A program made the translations under genes and the position numbers. A DNA stretch of 64,000 bases from Streptomyces sp. NBC_01235 (GTDB lineage: Bacteria; Actinomycetota; Actinomycetes; Streptomycetales; Streptomycetaceae): assembly GCF_035989285.1 (NCBI RefSeq), contig NZ_CP108513.1, forward strand, positions 6,324,001 through 6,388,000, read 5' to 3'. Each line of letters begins with the position of its first letter. The first letter of the stretch is position 1. A model generated the notes under the pieces. It was not told the origin of the DNA. It saw nothing but the letters and a program-made list of their open reading frames with translations, and searched no databases. Positions 1 to 10,037 of the stretch are shown here, piece by piece.

Positions 1-362
1 CAGCTGCGCCCTCTAGGACCACGCCCTGGCCCCCGGCGGGGAGCTCAGGGGGTCAGCCTCGCGGGTGACGCAAGCGGACCGAGACCCAGCGGGCTCGGCG
101 GCGCAGGATGCGCGGGATGCCCACCCGGAGGTCAGAACCCTGCAGTTGCGGGTCGGCACCTCGTTGGTGGGGGCTCAGGCCACTGGCCGAGCGGCGGTTG
201 CGTGCTGCGTCACTGTAGTCGTGCGTCCAGCCCATACCCCGACGTCTGCCCCTGCCCCAAGGTCGATAACCGCCCTCGGGCCCGCCAATTGGCCTATGCG
301 CCGGGCATTTGGCTGTTCGCTGTACAGGCGTTCAGGTCCGGATACCGGGCGCGATGACTCGG
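1..362. other. No supportable gene at left edge
   Basis: Only short overlapping open frames without a clear ribosome binding site, signal or recognisable family are present. It may contain the promoter or tail of a gene lying to the left. I see no RNA gene or repeat here. Confidence 0.4.
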
Positions 363-1313
363 TCACCGATCGGGTTCGGGATCCTTCAGCCAATTGACCA
401 GTTCGGTGGAGAAAGCGACCGGATCCTCCTCATGAGGGAAGTGTCCGAGGCCGTCGAACAGCCGCCAGCGGTACGGCGCTTCGACGTACTCGCCGGAGCC
501 GGCCGCACTGCGGGTGCGCATCACCGGATCGAGGGAGCCGTGCAAGTGGAGCGTGGGCACGCGCACGGGCCGCTTCATGCGCCGGTAGAACTGGACGCCG
601 TCCGGACGGGCCAACGAGCGCACCAGCCAGCGGTACGGCTCCACCGAGCAGTGCGCCGTGGACGGGATGCACATCGCGCGCCGGTACGTCTCCACCGCCT
701 CGTCCTCCGGCAGCCGCGGCCCGGACCAGTCCCGGATCAGCCGGCCCACCAGTTCGCCGTCGTCGGCGGTGAGCTGCCGCTCGGGGATCCAAGGCCGCTG
801 GAACCCCCAGATGTGGGAACTCGCGGACGTCTGCCGGACGTCGGCGAGCATCGCCGAGCGCCAGCGCCGGGGATGTGGCATGGAGGAGACGGCGAGCCGC
901 CGCACGAGCTTGGGGCGCATCACGGCCGCAGTCCACGCCAGATAGCCGCCGAGGTCGTGGCCGACCAGCGCGGCGTCCGGCTCGCCGAGGGAGCGGATCA
1001 CACCGGTGATGTCGAGGGCGAGGTTGGCCGGGTCGTAGCCGCGCGGCGTACGGTCGCTGCCGCCCACGCCCCGCAGGTCCATCGCGACGGCCCGGAAGCC
1101 CGCGTCGGCCAACGCGACCAGTTGGTGCCGCCAGGTCCACCAGAACTGAGGGAAACCGTGGACGAGCATGACCAGCGGACCGTCGCCCAGCTCCGCGATG
1201 TGGAACCGCGCGCCGTTCGCGGCGACCTCGCGGTGGGTGACCTGCACGCCGCAGACGGCGTCCGGCCGTACGACCGAAGCGGGCTGGGCCGGGGGAGTGG
1301 CGGGGTCCGTCAT
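363..1313 (-). CDS. Alpha/beta hydrolase, epoxide-hydrolase type
   Basis: A 316-residue cytosolic alpha/beta hydrolase. The oxyanion-hole motif HGFPQFWWTW follows the first strands at about residue 52, and the nucleophile elbow reads VGHDLGG, with Asp rather than Ser. An Asp nucleophile is typical of epoxide hydrolases and haloalkane dehalogenases. The C-terminal His is in GLGHFPHEE. These enzymes hydrolyse epoxides to diols through an ester intermediate; the substrate cannot be told. The start codon overlaps the stop of the upstream holin-like gene by 4 bases, so the two are probably translationally coupled. Confidence 0.85.
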   Translation of the reverse strand: MTDPATPPAQPASVVRPDAVCGVQVTHREVAANGARFHIAELGDGPLVMLVHGFPQFWWTWRHQLVALADAGFRAVAMDLRGVGGSDRTPRGYDPANLALDITGVIRSLGEPDAALVGHDLGGYLAWTAAVMRPKLVRRLAVSSMPHPRRWRSAMLADVRQTSASSHIWGFQRPWIPERQLTADDGELVGRLIRDWSGPRLPEDEAVETYRRAMCIPSTAHCSVEPYRWLVRSLARPDGVQFYRRMKRPVRVPTLHLHGSLDPVMRTRSAAGSGEYVEAPYRWRLFDGLGHFPHEEDPVAFSTELVNWLKDPEPDR

Positions 1314-1798
1314 GACGACGAGCGTCCCACAGCCTCGATGGCCTCCGGGACCCGATTCTGCGGGAGCTCGGGCCGCGGGTGCGGTTTGGCGTTCTGCAGG
1401 ACGCCCGCCGACTCCTTCATGGACGCCGCGACCTTCTGCGGGCCCTTGCCCTTCTGCGCCTTCTTCGCGAAGACCACGCCGATCAGCACCAGGACGAGCG
1501 CGACGAGCACGTTCGCGGCGAACGACAGCAGGAAGCAGATCGCGAGGTTCCAGTCGCTCCAGGTCCGGATGCCGTACGCCAGTGCGAAGTTCAGCATCGG
1601 CAGGGAGAACAGCAGGACCGCGCCGGCCACCGTGAACGCGCCGCCGCTGGTCGCACCGCGCTTGACGTCCTGCTTCAGCTGCGCCTTCGCCAGCGCGATC
1701 TCGTCGTGCACCAGCGCCGACAATTCGGTCGTCGCCGAGGCGAACAGCTGGCCGATGCTGCGTTCGGCGCCGACCGGGGTGCCGTCGGGTGCGCTCAT
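1310..1798 (-). CDS. Phage-holin-family (Actinobacteriophage holin-like) membrane protein
   Basis: A 162-residue protein of the phage holin superfamily type common in actinobacterial chromosomes. The N-terminal 45 residues are soluble and helical (LVHDEIALAKAQLKQDVKRG). Two hydrophobic helices follow, about residues 54-76 and 83-110, then a charged Lys-rich tail. In this chromosomal family lysis activity is not established. It is the first gene of a two-gene unit with the hydrolase, overlapping it by 4 bases. Confidence 0.8.
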   Translation of the reverse strand: MSAPDGTPVGAERSIGQLFASATTELSALVHDEIALAKAQLKQDVKRGATSGGAFTVAGAVLLFSLPMLNFALAYGIRTWSDWNLAICFLLSFAANVLVALVLVLIGVVFAKKAQKGKGPQKVAASMKESAGVLQNAKPHPRPELPQNRVPEAIEAVGRSSS

Positions 1799-1912
1799 CG
1801 CGTTCTCCCTCTTCTGCTGCTGTTTGTGCTGCTGCGTGTTTCCGGCTGCTGTGCCGCTTGGGCTGCCGTACTACTGCGCTGCTTCTGGATTCTTTTGTAC
1901 CGTCCCGTCAGA

Positions 1913-3397
1913 TCATGCCGGACGGTCGCCCTCCTCGCCCGCCCCGCCCGCCACTTCCGCAAGCCCCTGGCGCGTGTCGGCCTCGTCCTGGGCGGTCCGC
2001 CGGGTGATCTCGTCGGCGATCCGGCGGTGCTCGGCGGCCTTGCGGTCGAGGATCTCCGCCATGCGCCGGTGGTACGCCGGGTCGTCCTGCTCGTAGACGT
2101 CCGGGATGCCGTCGAGGTCCTCGTCGCGCTCCTCCGCCTCGCACATCCGGCGGTACTTGGCGTTGCGCAGCTTCAGCAGGACCGTCGCCAGGGTCGCCGC
2201 GATCAGCGAGCCCAACAGGACGGCGGCCTTGACCTCGTCGGTGAGGGTCAGGTCGCCCTCGAAGGCGAGCTCCCCGATCAGCAGCGAGACGGTGAAGCCG
2301 ATGCCCGCGAGGCACGCGACGGCGAAGACGTCCGCCCAGGCGAGGTCCTCGCTGAGCGAGGCGCGGGTGAAGCGGGCGGTCAGCCAGGTCCCGCCGAAGA
2401 TGCCGATCGTCTTGCCGACGACGAGACCGAGGACGACGCCCAGGGTCTCCGGCTTGGTGAACACGTCCCCAAGCGCGCCGCCCGAGATCACCACACCGGC
2501 GTTGAACAGAGCGAACAGTGGCACCGCGAGACCGGCGGAGAGCGGCCGGACAAGGTGCTCGATCCGCTCGCCCGGGGAGTGCTCCTCGCCCTCGCGCGTC
2601 GTGCAGCGCAGCATCAGGCCCATCGCGACACCGGCGATCGTGGCGTGGACGCCGCTGTTGTACATCAGCGCCCAGATCACGAGCGCGAGCGGAACGTAGA
2701 CGTACCAGCCGCGTACGCCTTTGCGCAGCAGCAGCCAGAAGACGACGAGTCCGACGACCGCGCCGCCCAGCGCCGCGAGGTTGATGGTGCTGGTGAAGAA
2801 GACCGCGATGATCAGGATCGCGAACAGGTCGTCGACGACGGCGAGGGTGAGCAGGAAGGCGCGCAGCGCGCTCGGCAGGGACGTGCCGATGACCGCGAGG
2901 ACGGCGAGCGCGAACGCGATGTCGGTGGCCGTGGGCACGGCCCAACCGTCGAGGGAGCCGCCGCCGGTGAGGCTGGTCAGCGTGTAGACGAGCGCTGGCG
3001 CGACCATCCCGCACAGTGCGGCCACCACGGGCAGCGCGGCGGCCCTGGGGTCCTTGAGATCACCGGCCACCAGCTCGCGCTTGAGCTCGATGCCGGCGAC
3101 GAAGAAGAAGACCGCGAGGAGGCCGTCGGCCGCCCAGTGCGCCACGGACAGGTTCAGGCCCAGGGCGTCAGGCCCGAAGTGGAAGTGGCTGACGCTCTCG
3201 TAGCTGTCGTGCAGCGCGGGGACGTTCGCCCAGACCAGCGCGGCGACGGCGGCCACGAGCAGCAGCACACCGCCGACGGTCTCGGTACGCAGCGCTTCCG
3301 CGACGAAGTTCCGCTCGGGGAGGGACAGCCGCCCGAGGACCTTGCGGGGAGGGGGAGCGGGGGCGGAGGTGGGGGCCGGGGTGCGGGGCGCGGACAC
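1913..3397 (-). CDS. nhaA: Na+/H+ antiporter NhaA
   Basis: A proton/sodium antiporter of the inner membrane with about 11-12 hydrophobic helices. Family hallmarks are visible: FFFVAGIELKRELVAGDL, the TATDIAFALAVLAV helix (Asp pair region of NhaA helix V) and AGIGFTVSLLIGELAF. The C-terminal 90 residues are a charged soluble extension rich in Glu and Arg, which E. coli NhaA lacks. I prefer the GTG at 3397 because GGAGG lies 8 bases upstream; an in-frame GTG at 3433 would add 12 residues. The iron-box-like sequence at 3462-3480 lies just upstream. Confidence 0.93.
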   Translation of the reverse strand: MSAPRTPAPTSAPAPPPRKVLGRLSLPERNFVAEALRTETVGGVLLLVAAVAALVWANVPALHDSYESVSHFHFGPDALGLNLSVAHWAADGLLAVFFFVAGIELKRELVAGDLKDPRAAALPVVAALCGMVAPALVYTLTSLTGGGSLDGWAVPTATDIAFALAVLAVIGTSLPSALRAFLLTLAVVDDLFAILIIAVFFTSTINLAALGGAVVGLVVFWLLLRKGVRGWYVYVPLALVIWALMYNSGVHATIAGVAMGLMLRCTTREGEEHSPGERIEHLVRPLSAGLAVPLFALFNAGVVISGGALGDVFTKPETLGVVLGLVVGKTIGIFGGTWLTARFTRASLSEDLAWADVFAVACLAGIGFTVSLLIGELAFEGDLTLTDEVKAAVLLGSLIAATLATVLLKLRNAKYRRMCEAEERDEDLDGIPDVYEQDDPAYHRRMAEILDRKAAEHRRIADEITRRTAQDEADTRQGLAEVAGGAGEEGDRPA

Positions 3398-3461
3398 GGT
3401 GGGGGCCTCCGGTCGGTGGGCAGGACTGAGCACATGCCGACCAGACTTCCCGGCGCACCTT

Positions 3462-3480
3462 TTTGTTTAGTCTACCTAAA
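3462..3480. promoter_or_regulatory. DtxR/DmdR-type iron-box-like site upstream of nhaA
   Basis: It contains TTTAG-5-CTAAA, an inverted repeat at 3466-3480 in an A+T-rich patch. About 13 of 19 positions fit the DtxR/DmdR box TTAGGTTAGGCTAACCTAA by eye. It lies about 65 bases upstream of the preferred nhaA start, where an operator could act. Mn- or Fe-dependent control is an inference. Confidence 0.35.
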
Positions 3481-3524
3481 GTGCACGGGGAGGAATCCGG
3501 CGATTCCTACGTTAGGTGCGAAAA

Positions 3525-3555
3525 GGGCACCCGGCGCGCCTGTCGCCGGGTGCCC
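3525..3555 (-). terminator. Terminator of acs
   Basis: A 12-bp perfect stem (GGGCACCCGGCG and its complement) with a 7-base loop, followed on the minus strand by TTTT. It lies about 45 bases beyond the acs stop codon. Confidence 0.8.
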
Positions 3556-3599
3556 TGCAAGGACGTGCTCAGTCCTGGTTCGATCCTCGTCGGCTGTCC

Positions 3600-5558
<1,959 letters not shown>

Positions 5559-5649
5559 GACATCTCCCTCTCGAAGGGTGTCCGTGTCCGTTGTGTCCCA
5601 GGCCACAGCTCATCAGACCCGGGGGTCCTGTGACAAGGGCCGTCGAAAA

Positions 5650-5665
5650 ATTGGTTTAGACCTGT
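5650..5665. promoter_or_regulatory. DasR (dre)-like operator upstream of acs
   Basis: ATTGGTTTAGACCTGT matches about 12-13 of 16 positions of the DasR box (ACTGGTCTAGACCACT-like), centred on TTTAGA. It is about 90 bases upstream of the acs start. DasR is the GntR-family N-acetylglucosamine regulator of streptomycetes. Assignment is by eye only. Confidence 0.35.
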
Positions 5666-5826
5666 TGGGGTGGGGGTGCGGTGCTGGTCATCCGTACCCA
5701 CGGACGGCGGCCGGAGGGGGTTCAGCCGGTGTAACGCCTTTCACACCCGTGCCCTGGTGGGGTCGGGCGTCGCCCGCCGAGGAGAGGGTCTCGGCGGACG
5801 CTGCCCGGCCTCATGCCGTCACGGCG

Positions 5827-8418
5827 TCACGCCGTCAGGTCCGCCACTCCCACATGGTCGAACAGCTCGCCGCCGCTCTCCCCGGTGAGCAGGTACGTCT
5901 GCGCCTCGCCCACGTGGAAGTACAGCCCGTGCAGCTCCAACGCCCCGGCCCGCAGGGCCCGGGCCACCGACTCGTGGGCCCGCAGATGCTCCAACTGCTG
6001 GACCACGTTGGTCAGGCAGAGCTGCTCGGCCGCGTCCACCGGTGTCCGCCCGGCCAGCCGGGCCCAGGGACGGCCTTCGTCGGCCATCCGCTCAAGGCTC
6101 GGCAGCCCGTGCCGCAGCCACCGCTTCAGCGGGGTCCGAGGGCCACCGGGTTCGGAGGTGAGCAGCGCCTGCATGGCCCCGCACCCGGAGTGCCCGCACA
6201 CCGTGATGGACCGCACCTTCAGCACGTCCACCGCGTACTCGATCGCGGCTGCCACCGAGTCGTCCCCGCTCTCCTCGCCGGGCGGCGGCACGAGGTTGCC
6301 CACGTTGCGCACCACGAACAGGTCGCCGGGACCACTGGAGGTGATCATCGAGGTGACCAGCCGGGAGTCGGCGCAGGTGAGGAAGAGCTGGGTGGGTCGC
6401 TGCCCCTCCCGGGCCAGCCGCGCCAGCTCACCCCGCACCAGCGGCGCGGTGTTGCGCTGGAACGCGCTGATCCCACGCACCAGTTGATGTCCACTCGGTT
6501 CGGCGTGTTCGGCGTGTTCGGCGTGTTCGGTGCGTTCGGCGTGCCTGGTTGGCCCGGTCGGCACCGTGGGTTCCGCCGTCTCCTTCCTCTGCGCTGTGTC
6601 AGGCGTCTCTGTCGAGTCCGCCGCGCCTGCCGAGTCCGCCCTCCTGGGCGTCCGGGTTGTCGCTGTCGTCTTCCGTGGCACCTCGCACTGGTGGTTGCGC
6701 CACGGCGTCCAGGGGCGGCACCGGCAGTCGGCGATAGCGGTGCCTGCGGCGGGAACGGCGTCGAGATCTCGGGGAGCGGTCGACTCGCTCTCCTCGGCTC
6801 CGGCTCCGATGTCGAAGCAGGTGTCGGTGCCGGCACCGGTGTCGGCCCTTGCCTCCATGCCTCCCGCCGTGCCGGAGCGGCCGGTCAGTTCGGCGGAGCC
6901 GCCGTGCGCGGTGTGCGACTTCTGCCAGTCCTGGAGGGACTCGTACGCCGCGTGATCCATGAAGGAGCCGTCCAACTCGACCACGACATGGGTGCCTTGG
7001 GGCACGAGATGCAGGGTGCGGCTGAGCTGCGGCACGGCGAGGAACGTCAACTGGCCTCGTACGTGTACGTGATGGACTCCTTCCTTCTCGTAGTGCCTGA
7101 TGCGGGTGCGGGTGAGGCGGTGCAGGGCGACGGCGACGGCCACGGCGATGCCGAGCGTCACGCCCTCCAGGACGCCGAGGAACACCACGCCGAGGGTGGT
7201 GACGGCGTACACCAGCACCTCTCGGTGGCGCGTCACCGTGCGAATGTGGTGCAGGGACACCATCTGGATGCCGACGGCCATCACCAGGGCGGCGAGTGAG
7301 GCGAGCGGGATGAGATCCAGGATCGGGACCATCAGCAGCGCGGCGACTACTACGAGAACGCCGTGCAGCATCGTGGAGTTCCGGCTCACGGCACCGGCTT
7401 GGACGTTCGCCGAACTGCGCACGGCCACGCCCGCCACCGGCAGTCCGCCGAGTGCGCCGGAGACGATGTTGGCCGCGCCCTGACCGAGCAGCTCGCGGTT
7501 CAGGTCCGAGCGCCCGACGCGGGCGGAGTGGGAGCCGAGCAGACCGGGCCGCGACGCGATCAGCTTGTCCACGGCGACCGCGCCGAGCAGCGACTGCACG
7601 CTGCACACCAGCGTGGTGGTGAGGACGGCGGCGACGAGCCCGAGCACCGGCCCCTCGGGCAGCCCGGCCAGGGCGTGACTGCTCCAGGACGGCAGGTCGA
7701 CCTTGGGCAGGGTGAGGCCGGTGAGCGCGGCGGTCGCGGTGGCGCCCGTGACGGCGACGAGCGCGGCGGGCACCTTGTGCAGGAGGCGGCCCACCGGGCC
7801 AGGGATGCGCGGCCAGAGCAGCAGCAGGGTCAGGGTCAGTGCGCTCACGGCCACGGCCGCGGGCTGCAGTCCGGCCAACTGGGCGGGCAGGGCGCGGAGG
7901 TTGTCGAGGACGGAGCTCTGGGGGCTGCCGCCGAGGACGACGTGCAGTTGGGCGACGGCGATGGTGACGCCGATGCCGGCGAGCATGCCGTGCACGATGG
8001 CGGGGCTGACAGCGAGGGCGGTGCGCGCCACCCGCAGGCAGCCGAGGCCGAGTTGGGCGAGTCCGACGAGGACGGTGATGGCGCATGTCGTCCGCCAGCC
8101 GTAGCGGTGGATGAGGTCGGCGGTGACGACGGTCAGGCCGGCCGCGGGGCCGCTGACCTGGAGCGGTGAGCCGCCGATCCAGCCGGTCACGATCCCGCCC
8201 ACGGCGGCGGCGACGAGGCCGGCCTGGAGGGGGGCGCCGGTGGCGAGGGCGATGCCGAGGGACAGGGGCAGGGCGATCAGGAAGACCGCGATCGCGGCGG
8301 ACAGATCGGCGCCCGCGATGCGGAAGCGGCGGTGCGGGGCCGGTGGCGGGCTGTGGGGCTGGTGGGTGCGCTCGGTGCGCGTCGAGTGGGCGGTGCGGGT
8401 GGGGGCGCAGGCGGACAT
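5827..8418 (-). CDS. SulP anion transporter fused to beta-carbonic anhydrase
   Basis: An 863-residue bifunctional membrane protein. Residues about 30-425 form a SulP-type transporter domain with many hydrophobic helices. Residues about 440-505 form a STAS-like domain. A low-complexity Pro/Ala/Glu linker of about 120 residues follows, then a beta-carbonic anhydrase (about 640-863) with zinc-ligand motifs CADSR and HSGCGAM. SulP proteins carry bicarbonate or sulfate. Coupling to carbonic anhydrase suggests bicarbonate uptake with immediate interconversion to CO2 inside the cell. Promoter elements lie in the 335-base gap shared with the divergent lipoprotein gene. Confidence 0.93.
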   Translation of the reverse strand: MSACAPTRTAHSTRTERTHQPHSPPPAPHRRFRIAGADLSAAIAVFLIALPLSLGIALATGAPLQAGLVAAAVGGIVTGWIGGSPLQVSGPAAGLTVVTADLIHRYGWRTTCAITVLVGLAQLGLGCLRVARTALAVSPAIVHGMLAGIGVTIAVAQLHVVLGGSPQSSVLDNLRALPAQLAGLQPAAVAVSALTLTLLLLWPRIPGPVGRLLHKVPAALVAVTGATATAALTGLTLPKVDLPSWSSHALAGLPEGPVLGLVAAVLTTTLVCSVQSLLGAVAVDKLIASRPGLLGSHSARVGRSDLNRELLGQGAANIVSGALGGLPVAGVAVRSSANVQAGAVSRNSTMLHGVLVVVAALLMVPILDLIPLASLAALVMAVGIQMVSLHHIRTVTRHREVLVYAVTTLGVVFLGVLEGVTLGIAVAVAVALHRLTRTRIRHYEKEGVHHVHVRGQLTFLAVPQLSRTLHLVPQGTHVVVELDGSFMDHAAYESLQDWQKSHTAHGGSAELTGRSGTAGGMEARADTGAGTDTCFDIGAGAEESESTAPRDLDAVPAAGTAIADCRCRPWTPWRNHQCEVPRKTTATTRTPRRADSAGAADSTETPDTAQRKETAEPTVPTGPTRHAERTEHAEHAEHAEPSGHQLVRGISAFQRNTAPLVRGELARLAREGQRPTQLFLTCADSRLVTSMITSSGPGDLFVVRNVGNLVPPPGEESGDDSVAAAIEYAVDVLKVRSITVCGHSGCGAMQALLTSEPGGPRTPLKRWLRHGLPSLERMADEGRPWARLAGRTPVDAAEQLCLTNVVQQLEHLRAHESVARALRAGALELHGLYFHVGEAQTYLLTGESGGELFDHVGVADLTA
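6499..6543. repeat. Five 9-bp tandem repeats inside the linker
   Basis: Five tandem copies of TTCGGCGTG (fourth copy altered) encode the HAEHAEHAE part of the fusion protein linker. The 9-bp unit preserves the reading frame whatever the copy number. Confidence 0.85.
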
Positions 8419-8753
8419 GTTTCCCGTCTCCTCCGGGGCAGCGCGGTCGCGGAACTGGTGGTCCCCCGGCTGTGGCGGGGGCGGTCGCGGCCGTGGGTCA
8501 CGGCGTGCAGCGGCGGGATGAAATCAACGCTCGGTAAACGGATCGTAATCCAGAGTAAAGGCCAAGCATGGATTTTTGTGGCAAATAGGGCAGTTAATCA
8601 CTCGCAAGAGTGAAGTGGCCTTTTTTTCGGCTTGTCGTACTAATTCCTTCTCGGTCCCATGCGACCTTGACGGCGCCGCCGGCTCGTCCCGGCGTGTCAC
8701 CAGAGGACGCCCTCGTCGGCGTTGGCCGAGAGAAGGAAGTAGGTGGGCGCCAG
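8419..8753. other. Divergent intergenic region, 335 bp
   Basis: It is unusually A+T-rich between 8520 and 8640 for this genome. It holds the direct repeats at 8534-8559 and a small hairpin CACTC-GCAA-GAGTG at 8599-8612. No gene is seen. It should carry the promoters of both flanking genes. Confidence 0.5.
8534..8559. promoter_or_regulatory. Direct repeats in the divergent SulP-CA / lipoprotein promoter region
   Basis: GTAAA (8534), GTAAT (8545) and GTAAA (8555) are spaced 11 and 10 bases apart in an A+T-rich patch. GTnAn repeats at one helical turn are the binding pattern of OmpR-type regulators GlnR, MtrA and PhoP in Streptomyces. Which regulator, if any, is unknown. Confidence 0.35.
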
Positions 8754-10034
8754 ATGGCCGCCACCCAGAGGATCGCCGCGGGCGCTGTGGTCGCCGCGGC
8801 TGTCGCCGCATCGCTCGCCGGTTGCGCGACCGGAACCGGTGGTTCCCATGGTTCCGAGGAAGGGGCGTCGGGCCCGCAGAGAGCGAAGCCGGCCCCGGCA
8901 CCCAAGAGCATGGTCCGCCTGATCGGCGACGGCTCCACCGCGTACACCGGGGCACAGCCCCACCTGCCTCGGCCCGAGCGTCTGAAGCCGGGCCAGAAGC
9001 CGCCGCAGTTCGTGGTCTTCTCCTGGGACGGCGCGGGCGAGGACAGCCAGAAGCTGTTCTCCCACTTCCGCAAGGTGTCCAAGGCCAACCACGCGACGAT
9101 GACGTACTTCCTCAGCGGCGTGTACATGCTGCCGGAGGAGAAGGCCGACCTGTACAAGCCGCCGCAGCACTCGCCGGGCCGCTCCGACATCGGTTTCAAC
9201 GACGAGCAGGGCATCGCCGACACCGTGGAGCAGCTGCGCCTGGCGTGGCTGGAGGGCAACGAGATCGGCACCCACTTCAACGGCCACTTCTGCGGGAAGA
9301 ACGGCGGCGTCGGCGAGTGGTCGGTCGAGGAGTGGAAGGACGAGATCGACCAGGCCAAGCAGTTCGTGAAGACCTGGAAGACCAACACCGGAATGACGAG
9401 TGCGGCCCCGCTGCCCTTCGACTACGACAAGGAACTCGTCGGCGCCCGCACCCCCTGCCTCGAAGGCCAGAGGAACTTCATGAGGGCTGCCCGCGAGCTG
9501 GGCTTCCGCTACGACACCAGTGGCGTCGACAACCAGGTCTGGCCCGGCAAGAAGGAGGGCCTGTGGGACCTGTCGATGCAGCTCGTGCCCTTCCCCGGCC
9601 ACACCTACGAGCAGCTCACCATGGACTACAACTTCATGGTCAACCAGTCCGGCACCGCCACCCAGGGGGACCCCGGCAAGTACGAGTTCTGGGGCGACCA
9701 GATGCGTGACAGTCTGCTCAAGGGCTTCGCCCGGGCGTATGACGGCAACCGCGCACCGCTGATCATCGGCAACCACTTCGAGTCCTGGAACGGCGGCACG
9801 TACATGCGCGCCGTCGAGGAGGTCGTCGAGAACGTCTGCAACAAGCCGGACGTGCGCTGCGTGTCCTTCCGGCAGCTGGCCGACTGGCTGGACGCCCAGG
9901 ATCCGGAGACTCTGGCCACGCTGCGCACCCTGGAGGTCGGCGAGGCCCCGGAGCAGGGCTGGGCGTCCTTCCTGCCCGGCAGCCCCGCCCCGGCCCCGAA
10001 GGGCGCGCCCGGGGCGCCGGCGGTCAGGCGGTAG
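8754..10034 (+). CDS. Secreted polysaccharide-deacetylase-like lipoprotein
   Basis: A 426-residue exported protein. The N-terminus has a hydrophobic stretch ending in the lipobox SLAGC, so it should be lipid-anchored outside the cell. The body resembles the NodB/polysaccharide deacetylase fold: FSWDGAGED stands where TFDDG is usual, and EIGTHFNGHF matches the H-x3-H metal motif (THFNGH). Divergence from the first motif leaves catalysis uncertain. The C-terminal 25 residues are Pro/Ala-rich. The ATG at 8754 is chosen because it begins the signal peptide and GAGAAGGAAG lies upstream; an open frame continues back to 8610. It converges on the next gene with only 3 bases between stops. Confidence 0.8.
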   Translation: MAATQRIAAGAVVAAAVAASLAGCATGTGGSHGSEEGASGPQRAKPAPAPKSMVRLIGDGSTAYTGAQPHLPRPERLKPGQKPPQFVVFSWDGAGEDSQKLFSHFRKVSKANHATMTYFLSGVYMLPEEKADLYKPPQHSPGRSDIGFNDEQGIADTVEQLRLAWLEGNEIGTHFNGHFCGKNGGVGEWSVEEWKDEIDQAKQFVKTWKTNTGMTSAAPLPFDYDKELVGARTPCLEGQRNFMRAARELGFRYDTSGVDNQVWPGKKEGLWDLSMQLVPFPGHTYEQLTMDYNFMVNQSGTATQGDPGKYEFWGDQMRDSLLKGFARAYDGNRAPLIIGNHFESWNGGTYMRAVEEVVENVCNKPDVRCVSFRQLADWLDAQDPETLATLRTLEVGEAPEQGWASFLPGSPAPAPKGAPGAPAVRR

Positions 10035-10037
10035 CCG

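Noticed and set aside
6499..6543. 9-bp repeats as a phase-variation switch
   Set aside because: Unit length is a multiple of three, so copy changes cannot shift the frame.
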